This document shows, piece after piece, positions 28,462 to 38,096 of a stretch of DNA of 57,816 bases. Origin of the DNA: Sphingomonadales bacterium. GTDB lineage: Bacteria > Pseudomonadota > Alphaproteobacteria > Sphingomonadales > Sphingomonadaceae. Each line of letters begins with the position of its first letter. Position 1 is the first letter of the stretch. Position numbers and translations under genes: made by a program. The stretch lies in the NCBI GenBank assembly GCA_028289885.1, contig JAQGKX010000169.1, positions 1 through 57,816 on the forward strand, given 5' to 3'. The notes beneath the pieces are model-generated. The model saw only the letters and a program-made list of their open reading frames with translations. It was not told the DNA's origin and made no database searches.

Positions 28462-28824
28462 CTACGACGTGATATGCGAACGCATATGCAGGGCGACGTC
28501 CGTTTCTTCGCCTATTACATTGATCTGCGAGAAATAATCATACCATCCGGACTGGGCAATCTGGGATTCGAAATTAGTCGCAGATGTCGTCGAATCGAGG
28601 CGATAGACGCAGAAAAAATCATACGGGGCACGTTGGGGCGTTTCGATTTCATTGCGGCCAAACGCGATGATCTCCAGACCCGCTGCCTGACCGGAAGACA
28701 GTGCCTCGATGACGGCTTCGATGAAGGTGGTCTGCATGTTGGTTGGCAGGGCGCGCCAGGCAGGCCGGGCAGTGTAAAGCTCCAGAAAAATAGCGGGCAT
28801 CGAAGGTGCTTTCTTGCTGGGCAT
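28462..28824 (-). CDS. Small conserved protein (DUF6616-like)
   Basis: A 120-residue soluble protein. The pattern MPAIFLELYTARPAWRALP, AAGLEIIAFGRNE, YDFFCVYRL and SGWYDYFSQINVIGEE resembles a family of small proteins of unknown role (I recall DUF6616), with a likely ferredoxin-like alpha-beta barrel. The start is either 28824 or the Met at 28800, where the family similarity begins; neither has a good ribosome site. It stands alone in an area of wide gaps. Family name moderately sure, function unknown. Confidence 0.6.
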   Translation of the reverse strand: MPSKKAPSMPAIFLELYTARPAWRALPTNMQTTFIEAVIEALSSGQAAGLEIIAFGRNEIETPQRAPYDFFCVYRLDSTTSATNFESQIAQSGWYDYFSQINVIGEETDVALHMRSHITS

Positions 28825-29326
28825 TAAGCCATGGGGAGGTGATCAATCGGGTTCGGACTATGCCGGACTGCCGGAGCGGCATCCGATTGCGTCACCTCAG
28901 ATGCTGGACCAAAAAATACGCAACGAACATGACAACGCGCCGTCAAATTCTGCCAGGGCCACGCTCCGAGCGCTAGCGCCGCGCACGCTGGCGATCCTGT
29001 AGTCTATACGACCGCATTCGCGGCATGGCAGAATCTGATGCCTTAATGTCCTACTGCAATCCCAATGGTGTGTGCACTGTTGGCAATGCCTGCACATGAA
29101 CACAAGGGCGCCCCCCGTCTGGGAATCGTGCGATACTTCTTCGACGGGGCAGCGCCGCCTGACCGGCGCCCGCACCTGCTCGGCGGTACGGGGCAGCCAT
29201 TCCAAACGGCGATAATCCAGGCACCAGGTAATCCGGCACTACCGAGGCAGCACGAAAATCACACCTGGGTGACCGCAGCATGGGCAACGCCGGCGATTTA
29301 TCAACGAAAACCCATGGAGGCTCATT
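28825..29326. other. 502-base gap, no recognised gene
   Basis: Only short frames without known motifs are present on either strand. The last 20 bases hold GGAGG (29316-29320) serving the TTG start of the aldehyde dehydrogenase. Confidence 0.5.
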
Positions 29327-30823
29327 TTGGCATACGACGGTCCTTTTGCAATCAACCCGGAGGTTGCCGCCTTTATCGATCGTGCGCCGCGCCTGTTCAT
29401 CGACGGCATCTTCACCGCAAGCGACGGGAACGCGACGCTGAATGTCTATGATCCATCGTCGGGCAAGGTCATCGCCGAAGCCGTCGATGCGAGCCCGACC
29501 GACGTGGATCGCGCGGTGCAGGCCGCGCACAGGGCCTTTGAGGATGGCCGCTGGCGTCTGATGCGCCCGGCCGATCGTGAGCGCATTCTCCTGTATTTCG
29601 CCGACCTCGTCGCCGCCCGCAGCGAGATTTTTGCACAGCTAGACACCCTGGAACAGGGCAAATCGATCCATCTCTCACGCGGCCTGGAGGTCACCTACTC
29701 GATCGACTGGATGCGTTATATCGCGGGACTTGCCACCAAGATCACCGGCAAGACCTTCGACACGTCGCTGCCCGGGGGGCCGGCTCACTGGACGAGTTTT
29801 ACGCGCCGCCAACCTATTGGTGTTGTTGCCGGAATCGCCCCGTGGAACTTTCCTATGATGATTGCGCTGTGGAAGATCATGCCAGCGCTGGCAGCAGGGT
29901 GCAGTATCGTCCTGAAGCCCTCCGAAGTCACTCCGCTAACCGCGCTGATGCTTGCGGAAGTTGCAATCGAAGCAGGGGTGCCAGCCGGCGTTTTCAATGT
30001 CATCACGGGCTGCGGAGCAGTCGCAGGCAGCGCGCTGGCGAGACATCCCCTTGTCGCCAAGATCAGCTTTACGGGCTCTGTCGCGACGGGCAAGGCGATC
30101 GGCAGGGTCGCCATGGAAGACCTCAAGCGGGTCACGCTTGAACTCGGCGGCAAGAATCCCGCCATTGTTCTCAAGGATGCGGACCTTCCATCCGTGGTTG
30201 AGGGACTCATGGCGGCAGGATTTCTCAATGGCGGACAAATTTGCGCAGCCGCCTCGCGCGTCTATGTTGAGGCGCCGCTGTTCGACGACCTCATCAGCGC
30301 CATCGACGTCGGCTTCAAGGGCATGCGGGTGGGGGCGGGCATGGACCCCGATGCCCAGATCACGCCGCTTGCCTCGCTAGTGCATCAGAGGAAGGTACGT
30401 GCCTATCTCGACGAGGCACGCGCATCGGGCAGCGAGGTTCGTGTCGGACCAGATGTTCCGGACGAAGGCTATTTCGTGCCACCGGCCATGGTCCTTAATC
30501 CTGACGCAGCCCTGCGATCGACTTCGGAGGAGGTGTTTGGCCCGCTCCTTGGACTGACGCGCGTCGCCGATGCCGAGGAAGCGATCGCGCGGGCAAATGC
30601 CGTTGACACCGGCCTGTGTGCCAGCGTGTGGACCAAGGATCTGGGGGCAGCCATGACAATCACGCCGCGGATCAAGGCGGGCACGGTCTGGGTAAATGCG
30701 CATCTGCCAATTGACGCCAACATGCCATTTGGAGGGTTCAAGCAATCCGGCATCGGTCGCGACTTCGGCGTGGATTGGCTGGATGCCTATACCGAGGTGC
30801 AGGCCGTTTGTATCAACCACTGA
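29327..30823 (+). CDS. NAD-dependent aldehyde dehydrogenase (phenylacetaldehyde dehydrogenase-like)
   Basis: Aldehyde dehydrogenase of 498 residues that oxidises an aldehyde to the acid. Visible residues are the cofactor/active-site Asn in APWNFP, Glu272 in LELGGKNP and the nucleophile Cys306 in GGQICAAASR. The block HWTSFTRRQPIGVVAGIAPWNFP looks most like phenylacetaldehyde or gamma-aminobutyraldehyde type enzymes. Start is TTG with GGAGG 6 bases upstream, which is convincing. It converges on an aminotransferase remnant and the amidohydrolase, so the original task may have been polyamine-derived aldehydes. Confidence 0.92.
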   Translation: MAYDGPFAINPEVAAFIDRAPRLFIDGIFTASDGNATLNVYDPSSGKVIAEAVDASPTDVDRAVQAAHRAFEDGRWRLMRPADRERILLYFADLVAARSEIFAQLDTLEQGKSIHLSRGLEVTYSIDWMRYIAGLATKITGKTFDTSLPGGPAHWTSFTRRQPIGVVAGIAPWNFPMMIALWKIMPALAAGCSIVLKPSEVTPLTALMLAEVAIEAGVPAGVFNVITGCGAVAGSALARHPLVAKISFTGSVATGKAIGRVAMEDLKRVTLELGGKNPAIVLKDADLPSVVEGLMAAGFLNGGQICAAASRVYVEAPLFDDLISAIDVGFKGMRVGAGMDPDAQITPLASLVHQRKVRAYLDEARASGSEVRVGPDVPDEGYFVPPAMVLNPDAALRSTSEEVFGPLLGLTRVADAEEAIARANAVDTGLCASVWTKDLGAAMTITPRIKAGTVWVNAHLPIDANMPFGGFKQSGIGRDFGVDWLDAYTEVQAVCINH

Positions 30824-30962
30824 TTCTGAGCACTCATGTGCCTTTATATTGGCAATGAACTCCTGCGATGGAACGCCTGACCGCTGGCTTATGCACCGCA
30901 TGGGGTTTGGGCCTTCAGTCTAAGACGAGACTGCAATGGCGGTGAACTAAGGACGCTCACGC

Positions 30963-31247
30963 TCAATGGCACGGACATTCACGTCCGCCAGGCAGGGCAG
31001 GGGAGAGCGGCGCAGCAAACGTCGTCGTCAGTCGCTCCGCATAGGCTGCAATTGTTTCATGCAGATAGCGGGTGTGAATGTTGAGGAGACCTGCCCGGCG
31101 CGACAGCGCCTCACGAGATGGGGTGGCAATGCCCGACATGGGATCGTTATAGAACAGGGGGATGTCGACCGAGCACGCCCTTCAGGCCTTCAAGGAGACT
31201 GGCTACATCGAGCATCAGTTCGCAAACGCGCTGATAGGGGCAAGAGT
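30963..31247 (-). pseudogene. Broken N-terminal fragment of a class III aminotransferase
   Basis: Directly after the amidohydrolase stop the minus strand reads MLDVASLLEGLKGVLGRH, a frameshift, then PLFYNDPM, and further EALSRRAGLLNIHTRYLH followed by ETIAAYAERLTTTF. This is the start of PLP-dependent class III (ornithine/GABA type) aminotransferases, whose N-termini have the PLFY-x-P and LNxHTRYLH-x-x-x-x-YAERL blocks. The segment between them, about 25-30 residues, is missing. The fragment ends before the PLP lysine region; some 380 residues are gone. In-frame stops lie at 31147 and 30963. Confidence 0.75.
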
Positions 31248-32369
31248 TTAGGGTCGGAAGGGCCAGATCAGCCGCTCGGCCATCTCATCGACGAGGAGTT
31301 TTTGAAAGTCGGTCACCCGCGACCCCTGTTCCATCGCCCTAAAGAGGTCTAGGACCGGGTCCACCACGGCGGTGCGTTCGCCGCTCAGAGCCTCCAGAAT
31401 GGCATGGCCACAAAACGGCGAGTAAGCCTCCGAATAGCCACCTTCCTGAACGATCGCCAGACGACCGCCGCACAGCCGGGCGGCGGCGTCCTTCATCCGC
31501 TCGGTCATAACGCGAAAACTCTCGCTGTGAAGAAGCATACGGGCAAGTGGATCGACGTTATTGGCGTCGAGACCGCTAGCGACGATGATTAGTTCGGGCT
31601 GATAGTGTTCGAGCGCGGGAAGAACAATCGTATCGATCGCATGGAGATAGGTTTCGTGGCCGCTGCCGGCAGCCAGTGGGATGTTTATATTATAACCAAG
31701 CCCATCGCCCGCGCCATATTCGTCATCGCCGCTGTATCCTGGTGGGAAACAGCGATCCTGATGGATCGAAATAGTCAGAACATCGGATCGATCGTAGAAT
31801 ATTGCCTGAGTGCCGTTGCCGTGATGGACATCCCAGTCAACAACGGCGATCCTCTTGATGTCGTGTCGGGCCCGCGCCGCCTCGATCGCGATGCCGATGT
31901 TGGACAGCAGGCAAAAGCCCATCGACATATCGGGCAGGCAGTGATGTCCGCACGGGCGGCAAAGTGCGTATCCGTTATCGACGACACCGGAAAGGACGTC
32001 ATCGACCAGGCTCATTGCGAGCCCGGCCGAGATTTGGGCGATCTCAAATCCGCCCTTGCTGAAAGGGGACAATTGACCGAGGTCCCCACCATCGGCATCG
32101 CTGGCTGCCTTGAAGCGATCGATGTAATCGACAGTGTGCACCCGCAGCAGATCGTCCCGGGCCGCGGGGCTCGACGGACGCATCACCATCTTGTCGGCCA
32201 GACCCGATACCTGAGCCAGATTAAGAATGCGGCGTTTGGAATCGGGCGTGTCTGCACCCGTTGCGCCGTTGGGAGGCTGAACCCAGTCGCCAACCGGCAA
32301 AAAGAGAACCTGAGCGCCTGTGCTGTGCCAGAAAACGCGTTCATTGCTGTACATGGCGGTCTTGGTCAT
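31248..32369 (-). CDS. Class II histone deacetylase-like / acetylpolyamine amidohydrolase
   Basis: Zinc amidohydrolase of the HDAC/acetylpolyamine amidohydrolase superfamily, 373 residues. The zinc and catalytic sites are visible: CGHHCLPD (histidine pair), VVDWDVHHGNGTQ (about residues 176-186) and SGLDAN with the second aspartate, then EGGY. The usual RPPGHH reads RPCGHH, an exchange of proline for cysteine at the pocket. In bacteria such enzymes release acetate from acetylated polyamines, acetoin-type or other N-acyl compounds. It is followed at once by an aminotransferase remnant, supporting amine breakdown. The upstream GlxA-type regulator, same strand, is 282 bases away. Confidence 0.9.
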   Translation of the reverse strand: MTKTAMYSNERVFWHSTGAQVLFLPVGDWVQPPNGATGADTPDSKRRILNLAQVSGLADKMVMRPSSPAARDDLLRVHTVDYIDRFKAASDADGGDLGQLSPFSKGGFEIAQISAGLAMSLVDDVLSGVVDNGYALCRPCGHHCLPDMSMGFCLLSNIGIAIEAARARHDIKRIAVVDWDVHHGNGTQAIFYDRSDVLTISIHQDRCFPPGYSGDDEYGAGDGLGYNINIPLAAGSGHETYLHAIDTIVLPALEHYQPELIIVASGLDANNVDPLARMLLHSESFRVMTERMKDAAARLCGGRLAIVQEGGYSEAYSPFCGHAILEALSGERTAVVDPVLDLFRAMEQGSRVTDFQKLLVDEMAERLIWPFRP

Positions 32370-32651
32370 GACTTTGAAGTTCCCTTGAGGTACGTCGAGA
32401 GACGGGGATTATTGCGATTTGCCAATTAGCACCTGACGGTTTGACTTACCTCGATCAAAGCCGTCTCGACGTTCTCGTCGAACGCTTCATCAGTGTGGAA
32501 GCTTAAAGCAATATGCGGTCGCTCGACCTCATCGAACAGGACAATGGAACGTCAATTTGCGACATTAGGACAGGCAGCGATGTTGGGCTGCCCCTCACGT
32601 CTTCAGGGACGGAGGGTCTCTGCGCCCGCAAACCCCACCAGCCTGGACCGC

Positions 32652-33701
32652 TCAGGCGTAAAGAGGGTTTGGCGAAGCGGCGCGCGTTGGCAGTGCGTCG
32701 TCTTCTTTCATCCTTGATGTCTGGCGAAACTGTTCGGGAAGGATGCCCACGGAACGCTGGAAGGCGCGACGAAGATTTTGCTCGTCGCCAAAACCACACA
32801 TCCTCGCGACGTGTTTTAGCGACGCTTCCGATTGCAGCAGCATGCGTTGAGCGGCCTCGATCCGAAAGACTTCCACGGTCTTTGCCGCACTTCGTCCGAT
32901 CTTTCGCGCATAGCGGCGGGTAAAGGTTCGTGGCGTCATGCCTGCATAGTCCGCCAAGACCTCGAGCCGCAGATCGTTCGCCAGATTTTGCATCATCCAG
33001 GCATGGAGACGCATAAATGTCGGGTCGCCTGAACCTTGCGTGGAGAGCGCTGACGAGAATTGTGGCTGCTCTCCCGGCCGTCGCAGGAAAAGAACCATGG
33101 ATCGCGCCACTTCCATCGCAATCTCGCTACCATGATCTTCTTCCAGCATGCCCAGCGCCAGGTCGAGACAGGCCGTCATGCCAGCAGAACTCCAGATATG
33201 TCCGTCCTGGATGAAGATCGGCCGAGCATCGAGATTCACCGCAGGGTAGCGGGCAGCCATAATTGGTGCCGACCGCCAGTGCGTCGTCACGCGAACGCCA
33301 TCGAGCAGTCCGGCTGCGGCCAGGATGAATCCACCTGTGCAGAGCGAGCACAAACGTGGCGCTTTTGCTCCATGAACCATAAGCCAGGCCACGAGATCCT
33401 CCGGAATGGGAGGATCCTCCGGGGGGCCGTTACCCGGAACCATCACCGTATCAACGGTTTCGATCGGGATTTCACTCAATGATCTTGTTTCGAACAAAAG
33501 TCCGGACGAGGTGCGCACGAGACCGCCCCGCACGGATGCGATGACGAAATCATAAGGGCGACCAGAGGCTGGAAGGAAATATTGGCTCGCGATCCCGAAC
33601 ACGTCAGCGGGTCCGCTAATATCGGTAAGCGTGAAATTGTCCGATACCAAAACCAATATCACGCGTGGCTCGTCGCCTGCACTTGCCTTTATCTCGATCA
33701 T
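32652..33701 (-). CDS. GlxA-family transcriptional regulator (DJ-1/PfpI domain plus AraC HTH)
   Basis: Regulator of 349 residues. Residues about 10-175 form a DJ-1/PfpI glutamine-amidotransferase-like domain (VSDNFTLTDISGPADVF, VDTVMVPGNGP, LCSLCTGGFILAAAGLLDG, THWR). The C-terminal 130 residues are an AraC-type DNA-binding domain with two helix-turn-helix units (LRLEVLADYAGMTPRTFTRR and ASLKHVARMCGFGDEQNLRR, then GILPEQFR). Relatives control carnitine, choline or arginine use. The ATG at 33701 has AGGAGG just upstream. A control of the adjacent amidohydrolase or of the dimethylformamidase-like gene is plausible but unproven. Confidence 0.9.
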   Translation of the reverse strand: MIEIKASAGDEPRVILVLVSDNFTLTDISGPADVFGIASQYFLPASGRPYDFVIASVRGGLVRTSSGLLFETRSLSEIPIETVDTVMVPGNGPPEDPPIPEDLVAWLMVHGAKAPRLCSLCTGGFILAAAGLLDGVRVTTHWRSAPIMAARYPAVNLDARPIFIQDGHIWSSAGMTACLDLALGMLEEDHGSEIAMEVARSMVLFLRRPGEQPQFSSALSTQGSGDPTFMRLHAWMMQNLANDLRLEVLADYAGMTPRTFTRRYARKIGRSAAKTVEVFRIEAAQRMLLQSEASLKHVARMCGFGDEQNLRRAFQRSVGILPEQFRQTSRMKEDDALPTRAASPNPLYA

Positions 33702-34162
33702 CGTTCCTCCTGACAGGGAACACCGGGCTGCCGCGCCCATTCACAACGAATGAAAACAGTGGCAGCCAGAGCAGGTGCAGCATAACGCAATCGCGGACAT
33801 GCGCCATATCTATCGCGAAAGGCGTTTTTGGGAGTTGCGCACGACCGCGCTAACTCCGTAGGGCCGAGCAAATCGACCGTTTTTGAAGAAACACAGATGA
33901 TTCCGAGGCGACCGCGCTTCACGCTATCAGATCGAGGATCGCCTTATTGCAGGCGCTAACATCGTGACCAAATGATCATCAGTTGCTCAAATGAACCGGC
34001 TGAATCCTCCACAAGCGTCATCGGCCGGTGTCGCTGATCGAAGGAGAGCAGAGTGCCTGCCGGCATACAATGACGATCACGGGCCGCATGCCACCCTATC
34101 CGCGTTTACGTCGATGGTGACCGGACTGCGGAATTCGGTCACCACAACACACCCCTGGAAAA
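33702..34162. other. 461-base gap, no recognised gene
   Basis: Lies between the start of the GlxA-type regulator and the end of the dimethylformamidase-like gene. It holds the AGGAGG of the regulator and presumably its promoter. Short frames on both strands show no known motif. Confidence 0.5.
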
Positions 34163-35647
34163 TCAGAACGATAGTTTTTCGAGCACGTTGCGCGTGATCC
34201 GCGATACCTGTGAATCCCGCAGCGCATAGGCCCAGTCAGTCGTGCCTGCGCTGAAGACAGTGCCACCGGCTGGCGATGTGTAGCTGCCCATCATGGCATG
34301 GCCGTGGACGAACTTTTCCACCGTTTGCGCGTCGTGGGCCCCGGCCACCTGCTCGGCAACCAGTTCCACGTCGGGAAGCTCGCCGTCGGGAAACAGCCCC
34401 TCGGGTGCTGTCTCTCGAGACCAAAGCGTTACCGGTGCCATGGCAATGATCTCGAAGTTGGCGGGTGTGCCATCCTCCCCGGTGGGCCGCGGCAGTCCAT
34501 ATTCCATCTGGAACAGGCAACCATCGCATTCGAAGCCGACAAGCGAGGAGGAGCCGCCCAGGAGATCGCCATAGGCCAGGGCCGTGCCCGCCAGGGCCCA
34601 GTGACGGTGCCGATAGATCGAATATCCTCCCGATGAAGCGGGAGTCGCACCAGCGAAGCGCGCATAGCCGCCCCGTGTAAAGCTCAGCCCTGTCATCTGA
34701 TTTTCCGGGCGGCGCGTGCGCCAGTTTGACCACATGCCGGTGTTGCGACGCTCATCGTCGGTCCCGATGACCGGATCACCTTCGACATTTGTCTTGAACG
34801 CGACCATCTGCTCGCCGCCGTTTTCGAGCCGCACCTGCCAATAGGCGACGTTGCCGCTGAAAAAGGCGACATTGCCGCCGCGCGCGACAAACCCTTCGAT
34901 CGCGTCACGCATTTCCCATGACCAATATTCATCATGCCCAACAGAGACGACAAGCCGGTAATCGGCGAGAAGCTCAGGAAAATCCACAAGGTCGGAATTG
35001 ACGGCCAGATCAACTTCGATCGACTGATCCTCCAGCCAGTCGGAAAAGCGACAGCCCCAATGGGCCCAGCTTGCCGCACCGGTCCATCCGGTAAGTCCCT
35101 GGGTTTCCGCCCAGATAAAATAAGGGACGTCCTTGTCGACCACGCCAACGGTAGCAAGTCGGTGCTCGCTGTCGGGCAGGCTCAGAAACCCCCTGGGCAA
35201 TGGACGCTGGAATGAAACGCGAGGCGCCCCGCCAGCATAGACATCGCCCCCCGTTGTGTAGGTGCTGGCACCTCCAAAGTAATTATAGGCGTTCCAGGTG
35301 TTGGTTTCTATCACCCACAGGATCTTGGATACGGCTTTAGCCGCTCGCAGCACAAAGAAAGTTTCCGTCATCTCGCCCGCGCTGCTGAGACGGACCAGAT
35401 AGAAGCCGCTCGGCCAGTCGGCGCCGATATCGATTGTAAGTGCGACAGGCCAGCCACAGCCATTTTCGACCACGTCGTCGGGGATGGGGTGGCTGACCCC
35501 GGTAATAGCTTCCATCCGCAGCATCTCGACGGGTGCGCGGGCATGGCGGACGATAGCGAGATCGTAAGCGGGGGCGTCCGTTGAGACCTTCAGTTCGAGG
35601 GTTCCACCGGGCAAATAGGATCGCCGACCGCAATAGGCTTCCAACAT
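34163..35647 (-). CDS. N,N-dimethylformamidase large-subunit-like protein
   Basis: A 494-residue protein matching the C-terminal domain of the N,N-dimethylformamidase beta (large) subunit, an iron amidohydrolase that splits dimethylformamide to dimethylamine and formate. Characteristic blocks are WVIETNTWNAYNYFGG, the region around YFIWAETQGL, DYRLVVSVGHDEYWSWEMRD and NVAFFSGNVAYWQVR. The HDEYW tyrosine and later acidic residues could serve as metal ligands. The enzyme's N-terminal lectin-like part and the small alpha subunit are absent here, so substrate and activity may differ; many such homologues act on unknown amides. The ATG at 35647 has AGGAGG upstream. It follows a TonB receptor on the same strand, separated by a terminator-like hairpin. 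Confidence 0.8.
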   Translation of the reverse strand: MLEAYCGRRSYLPGGTLELKVSTDAPAYDLAIVRHARAPVEMLRMEAITGVSHPIPDDVVENGCGWPVALTIDIGADWPSGFYLVRLSSAGEMTETFFVLRAAKAVSKILWVIETNTWNAYNYFGGASTYTTGGDVYAGGAPRVSFQRPLPRGFLSLPDSEHRLATVGVVDKDVPYFIWAETQGLTGWTGAASWAHWGCRFSDWLEDQSIEVDLAVNSDLVDFPELLADYRLVVSVGHDEYWSWEMRDAIEGFVARGGNVAFFSGNVAYWQVRLENGGEQMVAFKTNVEGDPVIGTDDERRNTGMWSNWRTRRPENQMTGLSFTRGGYARFAGATPASSGGYSIYRHRHWALAGTALAYGDLLGGSSSLVGFECDGCLFQMEYGLPRPTGEDGTPANFEIIAMAPVTLWSRETAPEGLFPDGELPDVELVAEQVAGAHDAQTVEKFVHGHAMMGSYTSPAGGTVFSAGTTDWAYALRDSQVSRITRNVLEKLSF

Positions 35648-35670
35648 AAACTTGATTCCTCCTGGAAAAT

Positions 35671-35697
35671 AGTGCCGCTCGTCAAGCGAGCGGCACT
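35671..35697 (-). terminator. Rho-independent terminator or attenuator between receptor and amidase-like gene
   Basis: A perfect 11-base-pair stem (AGTGCCGCTCG with CGAGCGGCACT) around the loop TCAAG, followed on the minus strand by ATTTTCC. It lies 8 bases after the receptor stop and 24 bases before the amidase-like start. Confidence 0.75.
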
Positions 35698-35704
35698 CGA
35701 TGGA

Positions 35705-37990
35705 TCAGAACTTGAAGCCGGCGGACACGCCGTAGGAGCCCGGATCGCCATAGATTTCGACGCGGTTGAAGCTGATATTGTTGATGTAGGTAAGATACGT
35801 CCTGTTCCAGATGTTGCGGCCCCAGATCGCGAGCTCCCATCCTGCCTCCGGATTGGCGAGGGTCAGGCGCGCATTCTGCAGCCAGTAGGCTGGTGCCCGG
35901 TCAAAGGGCTGATCGGTCGTTTCAAGGAAGCGCGCGGAGATAAACTTTGCGTCGGTTTGCGCGATGATATCGAGCGAATCCGAAATATGGACTGCTTTCT
36001 GCACAAATGTCTGTGCCGTCCATTTAGGCGTGTTCACCGGGCGTTTGCCGAGCAGCGCAACCTCGCCGATGTAGGTGGAAACCGACCTATCAGTCTTGAC
36101 ATATTTGGCGTCGAGATAGCTGCCACCCAACCTGACGACCATCGTGGGCGTAGGGCGCCAGGTAAGGTCTGCCTCGGCTCCCCACGTCCGCGAGGCACCG
36201 ATATTGCGCGTGATCGGCACGACCGGCGACAATGGATCGTCTACATTTACCTGAAGATTTTTATAATCGTATCGAAAGCCCGCCACGTTGAAATCGAGCG
36301 TGCGGTCGAGCAACCGCACTTTATATCCCGCCTCGTAGGAGGTCAGCCGCTCAGGTGAAAAGCTGGTGATGATCGCACCAAAGGGTATGCTGTAGCCGCC
36401 GCTGCGAAAGCCCCGCGCGACCGAGACATAGAGCATATTGTCGGGCAGAAGTTTCCAGTTCACACCCCCGCGGAACGAGACGTTGCCGTCCGTTCGATGC
36501 GCATCTATCGAATCCACCGGAACGACTGGGGTTACCCGCTGGGTAATCCCGACAGGATCATTGGCACCGAAATAGGTTGAACCGTCGACCGCCGTGCGAT
36601 CACTTGAATAACGCACCCCCGCGACGATCGAGACGGTGGGAAGAACCTCAAATTCATTGTGCGTGAAAACCGCCAGCGACCGCAGCTTTTGATGGAAGGC
36701 AGTCGCAAAACGCGGAAACCCATCGGGCAGGCCGATGACGCTGTTGCCGAGCGCAAGCGCGCTGTTCACTTCCTGTATATCGTCATGTTCGAAAAAGCCG
36801 CCGACCAGATAGGTGAGCTTGCCGGCTTTGCCGCCAACGCGAAGTTCCTGGGTAAGCTGTTTGATACGGCTATAAAAGAACGTGTCCTCCGTCTGATAGG
36901 GAGTGTTGTCGCCATCCTCGGTCTGCGCCCGGCGGAAATAATCGAAAGACGTAATCGAGACGAGATTGGCGCTGCCCAGGCCCTGTTCGATTCTCAACGA
37001 GGCGCCAGCCGCCTGATTGTTGGCAAGCCAGTCAACCTGCGCGTTCGTGGTGCGCACATTCTGAGTTTCTCTCAGGCCACTGGGATCGTCCTTGTTCGCG
37101 CCCGCCGTGACACCGCTGGGGAATTTGAGGCATGCCGTACGGTCGTCATCGATATGGCCGGAGAGCAATTGCGGACAATAGGCGCCGGCAGCCGTGAAGA
37201 GACCGGGCGCTTTGTAGGGTGTCAGTTCGCTCTTGTCGCGGAAGCCATAGCCGATTAGCTTTATGGTGGTGTCGCCGCGCGACCATTTGGCCTGCACGCG
37301 GCCAGCCAGCTGGTTCGGAGCGCCATAATCAGTACCTGTAAAGAGATTGTGATATGGGCCGCCATTGCCTTGAGCGATGTAATAGGAGGCACGCACCGCG
37401 AGTTCGTCGGTCAGTTTCTTATTCACGTAGCCGTCGACGTGGAAGCGCGCGAAATTGTCGCCGTTGAGGTTGAACGCGCCGCTGTCCTCGAGTTCAGGTT
37501 CCTTGGTATAGAAGTTGACCGATCCGCCCGTCGTATTGCGGCCAAAAAGAGTGCCCTGCGGCCCTTTTAGGGCTTCGACGCGCGCAATATCGTAAAACGG
37601 AATCGAAGCCATGTAGGGCTTGCTCTTGTAAACTTCGTCAATGTGGATCGCGACTGGCGAATCGAAATTCGACGCAAATTCATTGAGCCCGACGCCACGG
37701 ATGGTAAACGCGGGGAGGTTGACGCTGGTCGTAGCGACGACATTTGGAATCTGGTTCGCGATCGTGCCGACGTCATTGGCTTGCAGCCGTCGCAAATCAG
37801 TGCCGCCGATCACAGTCATGCTGATTGGAATGTCCTGTACGGATTGAGCGCGCTTTTGGGCGGTTACGACAATGTCGCCCTGAGTTTCCGTTGACTCCGG
37901 TGTATCGGGTGCTGCCGATTGAGCCCGGGACGGTGCGGATATAAGAGCAATGGCGCAGCCTAATGCGGTCGAAGCAAGCAGTTTCTTCAT
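35705..37990 (-). CDS. TonB-dependent receptor (sphingomonad catabolic type)
   Basis: Outer-membrane receptor of 761 residues. A signal peptide (MKKLLASTALGCAIALISAPSRAQ) precedes a TonB box-like GDIVVTAQKRAQSVQDIPIS, the plug with FTIRGVGLNEFA, HIDEVYKS, VEALKGPQGTLFGRNTTGGS, and a barrel that ends in the usual terminal phenylalanine (SAGFKF). This plug type is very abundant in sphingomonads, where it imports diverse organic compounds. The ATG at 37990 is preceded by GGGGGA; a frame start at 38002 is weaker. It sits between the MFS transporter and the dimethylformamidase-like gene on the same strand, so they may take up and split one substrate. Confidence 0.92.
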   Translation of the reverse strand: MKKLLASTALGCAIALISAPSRAQSAAPDTPESTETQGDIVVTAQKRAQSVQDIPISMTVIGGTDLRRLQANDVGTIANQIPNVVATTSVNLPAFTIRGVGLNEFASNFDSPVAIHIDEVYKSKPYMASIPFYDIARVEALKGPQGTLFGRNTTGGSVNFYTKEPELEDSGAFNLNGDNFARFHVDGYVNKKLTDELAVRASYYIAQGNGGPYHNLFTGTDYGAPNQLAGRVQAKWSRGDTTIKLIGYGFRDKSELTPYKAPGLFTAAGAYCPQLLSGHIDDDRTACLKFPSGVTAGANKDDPSGLRETQNVRTTNAQVDWLANNQAAGASLRIEQGLGSANLVSITSFDYFRRAQTEDGDNTPYQTEDTFFYSRIKQLTQELRVGGKAGKLTYLVGGFFEHDDIQEVNSALALGNSVIGLPDGFPRFATAFHQKLRSLAVFTHNEFEVLPTVSIVAGVRYSSDRTAVDGSTYFGANDPVGITQRVTPVVPVDSIDAHRTDGNVSFRGGVNWKLLPDNMLYVSVARGFRSGGYSIPFGAIITSFSPERLTSYEAGYKVRLLDRTLDFNVAGFRYDYKNLQVNVDDPLSPVVPITRNIGASRTWGAEADLTWRPTPTMVVRLGGSYLDAKYVKTDRSVSTYIGEVALLGKRPVNTPKWTAQTFVQKAVHISDSLDIIAQTDAKFISARFLETTDQPFDRAPAYWLQNARLTLANPEAGWELAIWGRNIWNRTYLTYINNISFNRVEIYGDPGSYGVSAGFKF

Positions 37991-38096
37991 GTGATCCCCC
38001 ATGATTTACGATGGTTGCGCCGCTTGCGAAATCTGGTGTTTCACTGGTCGGCGAGATTGTCCTCCCGCAATGAGATCTAGAAAAGTGAAGTGTGCG

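Noticed and set aside
28897-29205. 102-codon minus-strand frame with several cysteine pairs
   Set aside because: The CxxC pairs suggested a zinc finger, but spacing and surroundings fit no family and there is no ribosome site.
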